The notes under the pieces are model-generated. The model was not told where the DNA came from, did no database searches, and saw only the letters and a list, made by a program, of their open reading frames with translations. A stretch of 64,000 bases of DNA from Phytomonas francai. Lineage: Eukaryota > Euglenozoa > Kinetoplastea > Trypanosomatida > Trypanosomatidae. Of this stretch, positions 54,501 through 63,168 are shown in pieces. Numbering within the stretch: position 1 is the stretch's first letter; every line of letters starts with the position of its first letter. The stretch spans positions 368,131 through 432,130 of the forward strand of contig MJCC01000008.1 in assembly GCA_001766655.1 (NCBI GenBank), written 5' to 3'. A program made the translations under genes and the position numbers.

Positions 54501-57044
54501 TGCGGAGATATCCTAACTCCGCATCCCAATAAGGCTTCTGAAATCTATAGACGGGCTACCCTTTGTTCTAATGCAAACGATGGTGTAGGTTTGCTAGAAA
54601 AAGTTCGCGCAGAATGGAAGAAAGTTATGACGGATCGTAAGACGCTTGAAGCCGCGGCTGCTCGGTTACTTACGCATTTGCGCAGTTCTACGCTTCCTGT
54701 CGAACCGCTGCTTTCTGAACAGGCGAGTGTGGTTGATGTTTTAGAGACCTCTCTTTCAAGGATGATCTACTTGGAGGAAAATCTTACATTAGCCATTGAA
54801 AGAGGTAATGACCTTAGTCTTATGCATGACAGCATTAAACAGCAGGCATCCGATGCAGAAAGCCAATTACAAAAACACATCAAGAATACCGAGAAGGAAT
54901 GTGAAAATCAGAGAAAGCACATTGATGAGTTGCAGAGTCAGTTGGGCACGGTATCTGATTTTGTGAGCAATCTCGCAGCGACGTTGATACCTTCTATGGA
55001 TGTTGAGAAGGAAGCAGAAACTTGCCTACAAAAGTTACTTTATACAGCAGAGGAAAAGTTGAAGTGTGTGGAAAAGTGCCAAAAGGATTTGCGATCCGCG
55101 CAGGAGGAGCGGGATATCTACATCACTGAGGGTTTTACCCAAAAGGAAAGAATCACTAAGCTGGAGAAGACCGTACGTGAGGGCTCTTTAGTCGTGGAAG
55201 AGCTCAAACAAGGGCTGAGTATTGCGCAGAAAGAGTCGAAGTCGGTCAGTGTTGCCTTGAAACGCATCGCTCAACTCCTTGGCATCCCTTTCGAGGAGGA
55301 CGTTGTGGTTGTGAGCGATCTTTTGGCCACCGCTGTGTGCACGAAAATAGCGAAAATATATGAGGATATAGAAGACTTGAAGGAGTGTGTGAGGAACGCC
55401 GCCGCCGCCCCCCTACGCGAGCTCGAAGCAAGCCGAGAAAAGTTTAGGCAACTCAATAATCAGCGACAGCGGTTAGCGGATGCTGAAAAGGGCCTATTGC
55501 AGCGTACTCAGAAGCTTCTTGCTGTACATGGTGAAGTTTGCAAGGGCGATTTCAGCGCGATCACCACTTTAGGCCGCGTCGGCGACGTTCTGCAGCATTG
55601 TTTTGAGCAGCTGGAGGCTTTTGATCAGGAAGGAAGGCGGAGTCAGGAGCGGATCGACGCTCTCGAGGGGAAGAATAAACGCCTCGTGGAGGAAATTGAA
55701 GCTAAAGAAAACGAGCTACAAGAGCGAACAGTACAGTACCGGAGCCTCTTGGAAAAGCTTCAGGAGCTTCACGGGGCGCGCGAAGCCGATAGTAAAGATG
55801 CACAGAATAACATGATTGCTTTCCAACACGTCCAAAAGCAGCTCCAGGAGCTTCTCGAGCAGGCCTGCAAGATGGTGAAGGATGAACTTCAGGAAGCGCT
55901 ACCGATACTGCATAATGACACCGTTCATGACAGCATTGAGGGAATTCGCTATCTAATCACCTTTATCACGCGAAGACTTGCAGAGTTACCCTCTATACAA
56001 GAGCTGGAGCGAGTTCAGCAGACCTTGCAAACCACCGGCGATTTAGTCTCTCTTGAGAGGACTCGAAAGGAGCAGATGCACCAGGCCTATGTCGAGGGTA
56101 TTCTTCCATATCTGAACAAATGTGAGCTTCTGGATGGTGGCGAGATCGATTCTCTAACGCTCACACCCGAGTTGATTACACGCACAGGCCGGCAACTCGA
56201 TCGCGCCGCGAAGCATGTACGAAAGGGCCTTGATGTCTTGGCTTCCCTCTCCCCGGGCGTTCGTCTGATTACGGCGGCGGAGTCCCCCACCTTTCCCCCA
56301 AGTAGCCTCGTGGAGGGGGCGAAAACGTTCTTCGCAACCGCCACGGAGTTTTTCCGACAGTTCGCGAGCGCGGAGGAGGCCCTGCAGATGCTCAGCATCG
56401 CGGCAGGGCTGCCGATTATTTCGCTAAACGCGGATTCGCGCGAGTGGGGGCGGTGGTCCTCCCTTATGAGCGCTTTGCTCAGCGAGGGCCGCCGGAGCGC
56501 CGAGGCGCACGCGATTTTGGAGGCCTCGTCGGCGGAATTGATGGAGGCTGTCGTCGCACTCGTTTGCCAATACGGCGGACGGCTCCCCCCCGTCCTTCTC
56601 CCCGAGAGCTACGCCGAACAGTCCTCGTTGAGCTCTCTTTCCCCGGCGAGGAATCGTGAGCGGGTGGTCGAGGCCTTGTCGAACCTTTTGAAAGAAATGC
56701 AAGAGCGCGAGGAGGATGGGGCGGGGAGGCTGCAGGAGGCCTTGCAGGCCCTCCGGCAAATCGAAGAGGAGCAGCGGGAGGCCGAGGATGTGATTTTGGA
56801 TCTCCGCCGGCGCGTTCAGCAGAAGACGCTCGAGGATGGCTACCTAGAGGCGAGCCTCCGCGCCGTTGACGAGGTCCTCACTCTCCAATCGCAGGAGCTC
56901 GTTATGAGGTATAAAAATGATCAGGACATCATACTGCGGAGGTTCACTGACCTTCGAGATAAGGTTCATCGCCTTCTTCACCGTTCCTATCGCTCCCCCG
57001 CATCCAGGCATACGTATACACCGAGGGCGAATACTACGTATTGA
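48570..57044 (+). CDS. Giant coiled-coil protein with N-terminal PH-like domain and a gapped tandem repeat
   Basis: About 2,824 residues including 74 undefined ones. Residues about 15-155 look like a PH domain: MWL start, GIKNYITININRFVVYSS, YYYLIVEFLL, VVLCTD and an aromatic helix DFYLWKRFIEEY. The rest is mostly heptad-rich coiled coil with Ser-rich breaks. Two copies of RALVGTDGARRDEED (from about residues 921 and 1060) flank the N gap, and a diverged copy (LLGRDGRRKGPSRAECLDAL) follows near residue 1780. The frame is preserved across the 220 N but the gap length is arbitrary, so continuity is assumed, not shown. The architecture suits a cytoskeletal linker such as a flagellum attachment zone or basal-body protein; membrane contact would come through the PH-like domain. 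The repeat DNA is GC-rich inside an AT-rich stretch. Function is inference. Confidence 0.8.
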   Translation: MSYMDTMSDTPMSIKGEMWLCADSRKPAKVGAGRGIKNYITININRFVVYSSRSQQGRQINEIPFRSMKRVAWFTHHPKQSPTAEGGSGVKAARRRPDATVAASKNVPYYYLIVEFLLDQVDISSQYSSKRERVVLCTDDQQDFYLWKRFIEEYELPPLRPERYINLSVERGIRARAENLVGGAPDHDDITSEDESFSISHTPRNQDNNIASRSGALLAELQQWRNRAVALVNDLACMTNSTLQVKGAEVFDPRSGGRSWDEHVERLLQSVGRGLKPMLMPIGTSVGVLDSPPLASSRLPPPSITSASTDLLSIKAGLANLRPQQVLSLPSFVGEKCDLRANADAVDSLEEDRRKTTLKGMVSHDPSGEASPGDRVRHGDPHSDHVAQLNEVIGQWNRLYERFCGADDAGVGNQPSETRILVTTTTQLGNGRLQKLRIRALENLLEEVAAARSLEKPHRHMSANTDESEPLNTSLSQQNLMAMRLAINKKSLEFEHLEQASFDLGRRFKIMERFTTQCLMAYSSVVEELLQTNYREFCSLHSTFLSLLHEGASYYRVQNMQITASHPTDSSTTNTASTEKIAVSVAHLEAIKALEQERQAVNQKQEQLEAVMQELDLLRQERDREIKEVKTNFLIAKEVWQSDCVVISAKLRAFQPELLDLSTSLQSTAMYDRDSMHAPASARSGEHQRFVETPRAWNNAPDTAQNKEQIMRWSIKLATDGDKMTDLTSTIESEAALCAHSAKQLQKFHEWILSDVAPLNAYNNNNNPLEMTKNTVEGYTRLMREVEKEIGDIQKPERNIQEIALKLKPTIKRLMEEKQTLHETIDMKEKEMQIVFKDIKEEIEALELDLFNMNSKETDQVGSSFCISKLKAFRKVCSTVNASIVNTLEEDNAEKGSIALIPLCERMVSKLKEIKEKEAKYRALVGTDGARRDEEDPSTRADCLRGIESAXXXXXXXXXXXXXXXXXXXXXXXXXXXXXXXXXXXXXXXXXXXXXXXXXXXXXXXXXXXXXXXXXXXXXXXXXXAAQREEQLTAQLAEAAAEQRDLAEQLAALEAEKEAYRALVGTDGARRDEEDLLKHNDSFPLAPSLPVSQTAVNSLSNPLSYDISFIISLLDVISREAEGRCCLCYHSFFNQPFLRQFLSFSHDFMRIANSLSCSPSDVLDELQFLLHEKIKLKSLDSGRSEMFNLRQTCEELRMAIRHAVLLMDPNSSIDSDQELLSSLENATARTTNSLQLASSKIENLEKQTSRLTTDCQLLRRGTSYVCYALRNLWKSNETSKFVLGDAETCSSALLEQQLKLALEEFTIIHHDFLKVIEEIYHNLSELPYWKEEQSCFTKFLPSSGEELVKGRLRLLPRLSERAKEEVFHCRQLIEQLEKAQEAAYLDAHVLTEAVSLANQRLDVEWRTCSKSPAEDSLTRFSITMPGAGEAAEGVVKFSSVELAELLNQRTQRATHTLRDWQRCMSEVNTHISEVLAPPPTLESGDSGQLSLTERLSTLSSAAISELIALRAQLEAARRTLQTGEDGWEGKSKVWAEEKAMHLEQHKTDQALYEEIRNALRSGQNEWETHKTSLLALLNVWKGFGTDVVLITGFPQATTEHPIVDTQSLDVLRVYLKDVSDHCTRILESGFHAQKREKQYITILAEKEEALSVADQSSTVNQKKIQELRQRLEQAEARIEELREELDRKLLDQANLLWNTKLAARGEQFASVNTLIESLHLELEEMNARYALVLSWMRSYPVSMLVDMVHNTAEISSCLPSTPLALIPEAIKRLLEGREQLNTLLGRDGRRKGPSRAECLDALAELAVLLCPLDVLASKTLADAGFIETLLSETRKTTQQVQVLDGKNRQYGVLVNRFQQNEQRIRRVMEGLAEVSKCCARCLAQHASEEAIERTHENDIVSYVEHVASMSTECMVGIPLHLQRSLFDKEGIGRLKLEMMELSERSQTLRISFEKRMACVEHSRTSEMEKLLMAVSEMCGDILTPHPNKASEIYRRATLCSNANDGVGLLEKVRAEWKKVMTDRKTLEAAAARLLTHLRSSTLPVEPLLSEQASVVDVLETSLSRMIYLEENLTLAIERGNDLSLMHDSIKQQASDAESQLQKHIKNTEKECENQRKHIDELQSQLGTVSDFVSNLAATLIPSMDVEKEAETCLQKLLYTAEEKLKCVEKCQKDLRSAQEERDIYITEGFTQKERITKLEKTVREGSLVVEELKQGLSIAQKESKSVSVALKRIAQLLGIPFEEDVVVVSDLLATAVCTKIAKIYEDIEDLKECVRNAAAAPLRELEASREKFRQLNNQRQRLADAEKGLLQRTQKLLAVHGEVCKGDFSAITTLGRVGDVLQHCFEQLEAFDQEGRRSQERIDALEGKNKRLVEEIEAKENELQERTVQYRSLLEKLQELHGAREADSKDAQNNMIAFQHVQKQLQELLEQACKMVKDELQEALPILHNDTVHDSIEGIRYLITFITRRLAELPSIQELERVQQTLQTTGDLVSLERTRKEQMHQAYVEGILPYLNKCELLDGGEIDSLTLTPELITRTGRQLDRAAKHVRKGLDVLASLSPGVRLITAAESPTFPPSSLVEGAKTFFATATEFFRQFASAEEALQMLSIAAGLPIISLNADSREWGRWSSLMSALLSEGRRSAEAHAILEASSAELMEAVVALVCQYGGRLPPVLLPESYAEQSSLSSLSPARNRERVVEALSNLLKEMQEREEDGAGRLQEALQALRQIEEEQREAEDVILDLRRRVQQKTLEDGYLEASLRAVDEVLTLQSQELVMRYKNDQDIILRRFTDLRDKVHRLLHRSYRSPASRHTYTPRANTTY
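51330..51376 (+). repeat. Tandem-repeat unit, left copy
   Basis: A 47-bp stretch identical to 51747-51793, encoding YRALVGTDGARRDEE plus the next bases. Left flank of the assembly gap. Confidence 0.95.
51420..51639. other. Assembly gap (220 N)
   Basis: Undefined bases inside the giant coiled-coil gene. The sequence immediately on both sides is GC-rich and Ala/Glu/Gln-rich and the flanks share an exact repeat, so the missing part is probably a tandem array that could not be resolved. Confidence 0.98.
51747..51793 (+). repeat. Tandem-repeat unit, right copy
   Basis: Identical 47 bp to the left copy. In this assembly the spacing between the copies is 417 bp (139 codons), but it includes the arbitrary gap. 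Confidence 0.95.
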
Positions 57045-57795
57045 CGGGAATCTTAAAGTGTCTCCCTTCCAATCCAAGTGGTTTCAAGTGGATGATGCCA
57101 CGATAAAAATAGGAAATCAACGAGTGTTGTCGACTAACAATTTTGTTTATTGATTTATTAAATATTAATGGAATTTCCGTAGCACCGTTTTTTTCTCTTC
57201 GCTATTATTGTGTTTGAATGTAGGTTAATTTCGATCCAATGGATACCCCCGAAGATTTTTATAGACAAGAATGCTCCTAATAGTTGCTGAGCAAGTTGGG
57301 GTGAAACGACAGCGAAAAATATTTTAGTTACATAGAGGTTGATTAATTTAAAGTGGGCTTTGCCTGAATAGGCTATTAATAATCTTTTATTATTATTATT
57401 ATTATTATTATTAGAAAGAATTATTTAGCCGGGTTTCCGCATTTACAATAAATTTCTATTTGCGTAAATGTATATTTTGTGCCTACTCCAATCTAGTAAA
57501 GCAATGGCGTAAGAAAAGCACAACGTGTCATGCATCTCATTTTTCTCTGCCTTTTACGTCTCTCCAAGGAGGTTTTCTAAAAACTATAGAACTCGTTTTT
57601 AATCAAGGGTAGAGTGCATCTCTAGCGTATTCCTACTCCGAGTACTTTTTGTTTTAATTTGTCCATATACTATCCGTTATTGCCGCATCTCCACCCCGCT
57701 TGGATCCCTTTCCTGCCCTCCTTTCTACGCACTTGAGCAAGCGTGTGTGCATATTGACTCGGTCCAAATTTACATCAAACGGTTTTCTAACGATC
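57045..57795. other. Intergenic region
   Basis: AT-rich spacer of 751 bases with an ATT trinucleotide repeat (57387-57413). The open frame before ATG 57796 contains pyrimidine-rich DNA and is not credited. No gene is seen. Confidence 0.5.
57387..57413 (+). repeat. (TTA)9 microsatellite
   Basis: Nine trinucleotide units between the giant gene and the phosphorylase-HAD gene. Confidence 0.9.
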
Positions 57796-60700
57796 ATGCA
57801 GTCGCTGAGCCATGCGCCGTCTCCTAGTTCTACAAAATGGTTCTTCCCGGAGGAGTGCAATGGCTGGGAGCTCCGGGAGGAGTCCCTGCCCGATCCCCGC
57901 GATATCCACCTCAGCGAGGAGCTCTTCTCGATCGGGAACGGCAACATCGGCGTGCGGGGGTACCCCGAGGAGTCCTCGCTGAGAACCAACGGCACGGTCT
58001 ACCGCAACGTCGTCGACCCCGCGGCCTCTAATTTTCACGCCGGGGGCGTCATGGAGAGGAGGCCCTCGGAGTTCTCGCCGCCGCGCGCGAGCCCCGGGGA
58101 GGCCGCGGAGGGCTCCGACTCCGAGCGGGGCTCGTGCGAGGCGAGCACGTCGTTTTCGCTTCCGCCGGAGCCGTCGGGGCCGCGCGGGGCGATCCGGGGG
58201 TGCTACGTTGCGGGCTTCACCGAGATGCCGCCGTGCGCGGACGCGGGCGGGGGGAAGGGGGCCTTTCTCGTCCGCGCGCCCGACCCCTTCCGCGTCGACG
58301 TGATCATCGGGGGCGAGCATGTGAGCGCGGCGACCGGCCGCATCGCCGCGCACGCGCGCCGCCTGAACCTGCGCACCGGCGAGCTCTACCGCCGCGTCGT
58401 CTGGGCCTCCCGGACGAGCCCGCGCGAGGTCACGATCGAGTCCACGCGGTTCATCTCCGCCGCGCGGAATACCGCGGCGCTCCGCCTCGCCGTCTCCGCG
58501 CGGAACGCGAACCACACGGAGATCCGCATTATCTCGCGGACGACCGCGCCCTCGGACGCGAAGACGCGCGCGGCCTGCGGGATCGAAAGCGTCTCCGTCG
58601 GCGCGAGCATCGCGGAGGCCTCCGGCGTCGTGTTGGTCCGCACGCACCACAGCTGCCGCTACCTCGCGGTCGCCACGACGGAGTCCTGCCGCTCCTTCGC
58701 GCAGCCGCGAAACCCGCCCGGCGCCCCCGCGAGCCCGACGCCCCCGGGCGAGGACGCGAAGGCGGCGTTTAAAAACGGAACCGCCCCCGCCGGCGAGGGA
58801 GGAAATCCCACGACGACGACCACCACAACCACCACAACCACGACGACGAACAATAAAAGCAGTACGAGTTGGAGGGGCCCGTACGGCGGGATGGGCAGCG
58901 CGACGGCCGCGCGGGGCCCCTCGAGCCCCTCCCCCGCGACCGTTCTCACCCCGAAGTGCGCGGAGACCGAGGGGGGGGCCGAGACGATCTTTTTCAGCAT
59001 CATCCCGGAGCACTTTACCGTTGAGCTGACGAAGTACGTCGGCTTCCTGGTCGAGGAGGACGCCCCGAACGAGGATCTCTGCGAGATCGTCCTGCAGCGC
59101 ACGCGGGGGGCCGCCCACGAGGGCTACGATAAGCTCTTTCAGGAGCACTGCCATATCCTGGCGAACTTTTGGAAGGACGCGGACGTGATCTACGAGGGGG
59201 ATCACACGATTCAGGGCACCTTTCGCTATAACATCCTGCAGGTGAGCATGTCGCACAGCATGTCGACGGTCTTCGGCTTCCCCGCGCGGAGCCTTACCGG
59301 GGAGAAGACGTCGGGCGGCTACGAGTGGGGCGTGGATGCCTTCATCATCCCCTTTTTCGCCCACACTTGCCCGGAGAAGGCGCGCTCGCTCCTGCAGTTC
59401 CGCATCAACACGCTCTACCAGGCGAAGGCGACGGCGCGCGGGGCCGATCTCGCGCGCGGGGCCCTCTACGACCTCCGCACCCCCCAGCGCCTCAACCACC
59501 CCTTCCCGGCCTACTACCCCTTTTTGAACGCGGTCATCGCGTACGCGATGCGGGGCTACGTCCTGGCAACGAACGATCGCTCGTTGCTCACGCACGGCGG
59601 CGCCGAGGTCGTCCTGGCCTCGGCGCTGGTCTGGCTGGAGTGGGGCGTGTGGGAGCGCGGCGGCTTCCACATCCGCTCCGTCTTCGGCGCGGACAGCTAC
59701 GGCGGCGTCCTCAGCGACCCCCTCTTCACGAACCTCATGGCGAGGGAGCATATGCGGTGGGTCGGCGAGATCGCGGCCGACCTCCGCGCGTCCTGGCCGC
59801 TCCGCTGGCGCGAGATCCTCGAGTACTGCGAGGCCACCGAGGACGACATCGCCGCGATGGCGCGCGCGGCCGCGAAGATCGTGATCCCGTACGACACCGA
59901 GAACCGCGTCCACCCCGTCGACGCCACCTTTCCCACGAAGAATCCGTGGACCTTCAGCGACCTGACGGTCCGCCACGAAAAAGGCTCCCTCCTCGACCGC
60001 TTCCACCCCTTCCTGATCTACCGCCACCAGGTCTGCCACGTCCCCGACGTCCTTCTGGCGATTATGCTGCTGCCGGACTGCTTCTCGGACGCGGAGGTGC
60101 GGGCCGATTTCGACCTCTACGAGTCCATCACCGCCCCGGATTCTTCCCTGCAGGTTTTCATCAAAGGCGTCCTCGCGGCGCGGCTGCGGATGACGGCCAA
60201 GGCGACGGCGTACTTCCGCCAGGCGCTTCGGCTGGATCTGGACGACCTCATGGGGGACACCGGCAGCGGGCTGCACTGCGCGAACATGGCGGGCTCCTGG
60301 TGGGTTCTGGCGATGGGCTTTGGCGGGGTCCGGACGACGCGGGAGGCCCTGCACTTCGACCCCCAGCTTCCGGAGGGCTGCCAGGGCTACGAGATAAAGG
60401 TCCGCCACGCCGGCGGGCTCGTCCGGGCCGTCGTGCGGCCGCGCATCGTGACCTACACTTTGCTCGAGGCCCCGAAGGATGGCAGGGGGTTATTTCTCAT
60501 CCACGGCGGGAACCGCCGCCTGCATCTCGCCAAGGACGAGCCGCAGAAGGTGCGGCTCCGCCATGACGTTTGCGTGTTCAATTTCGACTGCGTTGTTTTT
60601 GACATCGATAGCATCCTGGTCGGGATTCAGGATGTGCATTACGCCGCATGGAAGGAGGCCCTCGAGGAGTACTTCACCGGTATCGCGATGCCGGAGTTCT

Positions 60701-61356
60701 CCTTGACAAAGGAGCTCTTCCTCGCGTATTTGCGGCATAACCGCCCGATGAACGGCCTCGCGGAGCTTTTTAAGCGCTTTAACCGACCGCTCCCGCCGCC
60801 GGGTGGGCAGACGAACTCGGAAAGCGCGCACATCTTTGCCGATCTTTTCGGCCGGAAGCTTGAGAAATTTCGCCAGATCATTCAGAAAAACAGCCTACAG
60901 CTTCGCGAGGGTACGATCGAGCTGCTGACGGATCTTCGCGCGAATGGGATTATGGTGGGCGGCGTCACGGACAGCAAGAACGGCCACTGGATCCTAAACG
61001 AATCCCCGCAGCTTCAGTCGCTCTTTGATCACTTCATCGACGGCATGGATGGGGAGAACTCGGGTTGGTGCTATCGTCCGGAGATGGATTATTTTAAGTC
61101 CTGCGCGAAGAGCATGGACTGCGCGCGCGCGCGAACGGTGATCGTGATGGATAGCGCCGACGGCTACTCCAAGAGCTGCGTGGAGCAGTTCTGCATGCAT
61201 ATCGACGTGAGCGAGAACCAAGAAGCCCAACAATTTCGCATCCCCTGCCTGAACGTCAGTGATTTTAAAGATTTGACGACGGAGCTGATCAATGAATACA
61301 TTGGCGACGAAACGCTTCAGAACAGCCGTGAAATCAGGCGAATCGTTAAAAAATGA
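57796..61356 (+). CDS. GH65-type glycoside phosphorylase fused to a beta-phosphoglucomutase-like HAD domain
   Basis: A 1,186-residue fusion. The N-terminal part has GH65 hallmarks: ELFSIGNGNIGVRGYPEE, GYEWGVDAFIIPFFAHTCPEKARSLL, the long (alpha/alpha)6 region, and DVLLAIMLLPDCF with DLDDLMGDTGSGLHCANMAGSWW. GH65 enzymes phosphorolyse alpha-glucosyl disaccharides (maltose, trehalose, kojibiose). At the position of the general-acid Glu (GPDEY in active enzymes) this protein has GADSY, with Ser634. The C-terminal part (about 925-1150) is a HAD phosphatase/mutase domain: VVFDIDSIL (Asp936, Asp938), VTDSKN (1057-1062), Arg in place of the motif III Lys (YRPEMDYF), and VMDSADG (Asp1119). The fused enzyme would convert beta-glucose 1-phosphate to glucose 6-phosphate. 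A Thr-rich insert (about residue 335-350) interrupts the first domain. The gene is GC-rich throughout. Confidence 0.82.
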   Translation: MQSLSHAPSPSSTKWFFPEECNGWELREESLPDPRDIHLSEELFSIGNGNIGVRGYPEESSLRTNGTVYRNVVDPAASNFHAGGVMERRPSEFSPPRASPGEAAEGSDSERGSCEASTSFSLPPEPSGPRGAIRGCYVAGFTEMPPCADAGGGKGAFLVRAPDPFRVDVIIGGEHVSAATGRIAAHARRLNLRTGELYRRVVWASRTSPREVTIESTRFISAARNTAALRLAVSARNANHTEIRIISRTTAPSDAKTRAACGIESVSVGASIAEASGVVLVRTHHSCRYLAVATTESCRSFAQPRNPPGAPASPTPPGEDAKAAFKNGTAPAGEGGNPTTTTTTTTTTTTTNNKSSTSWRGPYGGMGSATAARGPSSPSPATVLTPKCAETEGGAETIFFSIIPEHFTVELTKYVGFLVEEDAPNEDLCEIVLQRTRGAAHEGYDKLFQEHCHILANFWKDADVIYEGDHTIQGTFRYNILQVSMSHSMSTVFGFPARSLTGEKTSGGYEWGVDAFIIPFFAHTCPEKARSLLQFRINTLYQAKATARGADLARGALYDLRTPQRLNHPFPAYYPFLNAVIAYAMRGYVLATNDRSLLTHGGAEVVLASALVWLEWGVWERGGFHIRSVFGADSYGGVLSDPLFTNLMAREHMRWVGEIAADLRASWPLRWREILEYCEATEDDIAAMARAAAKIVIPYDTENRVHPVDATFPTKNPWTFSDLTVRHEKGSLLDRFHPFLIYRHQVCHVPDVLLAIMLLPDCFSDAEVRADFDLYESITAPDSSLQVFIKGVLAARLRMTAKATAYFRQALRLDLDDLMGDTGSGLHCANMAGSWWVLAMGFGGVRTTREALHFDPQLPEGCQGYEIKVRHAGGLVRAVVRPRIVTYTLLEAPKDGRGLFLIHGGNRRLHLAKDEPQKVRLRHDVCVFNFDCVVFDIDSILVGIQDVHYAAWKEALEEYFTGIAMPEFSLTKELFLAYLRHNRPMNGLAELFKRFNRPLPPPGGQTNSESAHIFADLFGRKLEKFRQIIQKNSLQLREGTIELLTDLRANGIMVGGVTDSKNGHWILNESPQLQSLFDHFIDGMDGENSGWCYRPEMDYFKSCAKSMDCARARTVIVMDSADGYSKSCVEQFCMHIDVSENQEAQQFRIPCLNVSDFKDLTTELINEYIGDETLQNSREIRRIVKK

Positions 61357-61881
61357 CTTTCCGTCAGAATTTTTTTAGTCGGGCTTGAGGGGTTTAGTTT
61401 TCCCCTTCCTCCCGTTGTCTTTTTTTTTTGCTGTTAGATCTGCTGGAAAAAGGAAAGAAAAGCGAAAATAATAAAAGCAGAGGCGTGTAACAGCATAACA
61501 ACTTCAATATCGCTAACGTCAGGGTTTGCTCTTTCTTTCCTACCTTTTGCTTTTTGGAGTATGTGCGTGTTTGTGCTTCGAATTTGAGTCAATCAATTAG
61601 TCATATGGCATATCCTTTCAAATAAGCAGCTCCAAAGAAGTTCCTTACGGCTGTTATGAGTTATTTAGTACTCTTTCAGTTTGAGCTTCGCTTCCAGAAC
61701 CCCATATGCTGGGTAATGGCAATGGGAATTGTTTATTATCATTTTTAAATGGTCTGCATCTGTCAGAGCGCAATCGAGTATCTTATCAACACCATCTTAG
61801 TCTATCTTATATAGTGCTTTTTCCTCTGAATGACAAGTTTTTATTTTTAGGACAACAGGAACACAAGCTAATAGAGACAAT
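61357..61881. other. Intergenic region
   Basis: Spacer of 525 bases. A T-rich run ending in TTTTTAG (AG at 61849-61850) stands 32 bases before the next ATG and is its likely acceptor. No gene is seen. Confidence 0.55.
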
Positions 61882-63168
61882 ATGATTAGGCAAAATGCTC
61901 AAATAGTCAATCGCCAACGCCCTCTTCAATTTCCTGTCAACGGGGCGAAGAGTGCCCTTCACCAGAGGCGACCTAAATATCGTAGAGGATTTATCACCTA
62001 TGGTACACTTTTCTTAGCCGCTGTAGCATTTATCGTAGTGATGTTGCTTTATCATAGTCTTACCGCTGCCCCAAAAGGAGGAACTTCTGAAACCACTACT
62101 GTTATTTCCGCGGATCATCTCGCAAAATTGGAATCAATCACTTTGAAGGTTGAAAAGCAACCGACGGTGTTATTATTTAGCGATATGATGGAGACTTCTA
62201 CGCGGCTGAGTGGGTTGTTGGAGCTAGCCCTGCTCCATGTGGTTGACGAGAACGAGAAAGCTCCAGAAAATGAGTTGGATTTCGCGCACGATTACACCCT
62301 GCTTGAGCGTGCGGGGGAGTTGCTTTCTAAAAACGCCGATATCGCTTATGAAAAGCTTAAAAGAATGCTGAAAGAGATTTCCGATGTCGATGTTCACCTT
62401 CCTCCTGAACATTTACCGCGGATGCTATTTAGTTGGATGACATCCACCGCGTATATGTATAACGCCGTCCTCACAGAGTTTTATCTCCTTAAGGATAGTA
62501 CTTACGAACACGCGGTATCACTTATTCGCTCGATTAACATTATAGGATGGGCATCTTCGACTCGTCAAAACATTTTTAATTGGAGCGAAACGTCATGTCA
62601 GTCATTCTATGAAGATCCTCCGGAGAAGTGGATGAGCTTTTGCAAAAGAACGTGCACCTCTTTAACGCAGAGCGCCATACGTCAGGCAGCTTCTTACGAG
62701 GAGCTCATTGCACTTTACCCCCGCTATGGCCCTTTTCGGCTTCATTATTTGATTCTTTTCGCTTTGAACGAGATACCGCATGCTAAGAGCGATGCAGTCC
62801 TTCGAATGATTCACACCCAACAGAAAGCTTTGAATACCTATACAAACGTGGACGCCTTTCACAGTTCCTGGCTTGATCTTCTGGAGATTTACGAGCTCCC
62901 TTCCAAGCAGTGGAGCATTGAAAAAATTGAAAACGCTAAACGAATTGTTAGAGAGCTGTTAAAATCTTGTGAAAACTTATCAGCTCATCATTTTGTCGAG
63001 CTAAATCATTCAAAAACAGAAGTTTACTGGCCAAACACCTTTTCTAAAGAGATACGTCCTCCGTTGTTGACGCGTGTTCAGTTACTAAACCTTCTTAGAA
63101 AGATTTCGCCTATTATGAACATGCAGGAGGACGCAATCATACTAGATAACCTAGAAAAATGCCTATAG
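61882..63168 (+). CDS. Type II membrane protein of unknown function
   Basis: A 428-residue protein with a short basic cytoplasmic N-terminus (about 1-37, with QRRPKYRRG), a single transmembrane segment (about 38-58, YGTLFLAAVAFIVVMLLYH) and a helical C-terminal region of about 360 residues, probably lumenal. The topology is that of a signal-anchored type II protein, as in many Golgi or ER enzymes, but no DxD or other glycosyltransferase motif is seen and the lumenal part reads as helical repeats. Conserved-looking cysteines occur near residues 237 and 256-260. I do not recognise the family. The codon use is moderate, without the extreme GC core of the neighbour. Confidence 0.75.
   Translation: MIRQNAQIVNRQRPLQFPVNGAKSALHQRRPKYRRGFITYGTLFLAAVAFIVVMLLYHSLTAAPKGGTSETTTVISADHLAKLESITLKVEKQPTVLLFSDMMETSTRLSGLLELALLHVVDENEKAPENELDFAHDYTLLERAGELLSKNADIAYEKLKRMLKEISDVDVHLPPEHLPRMLFSWMTSTAYMYNAVLTEFYLLKDSTYEHAVSLIRSINIIGWASSTRQNIFNWSETSCQSFYEDPPEKWMSFCKRTCTSLTQSAIRQAASYEELIALYPRYGPFRLHYLILFALNEIPHAKSDAVLRMIHTQQKALNTYTNVDAFHSSWLDLLEIYELPSKQWSIEKIENAKRIVRELLKSCENLSAHHFVELNHSKTEVYWPNTFSKEIRPPLLTRVQLLNLLRKISPIMNMQEDAIILDNLEKCL

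Noticed and set aside
57787..60408. 873-residue open frame on the minus strand
   Set aside because: It is the antisense shadow of the GC-rich phosphorylase-HAD gene; Arg/Val/Gly-rich without any domain, while the sense frame has clear motifs.
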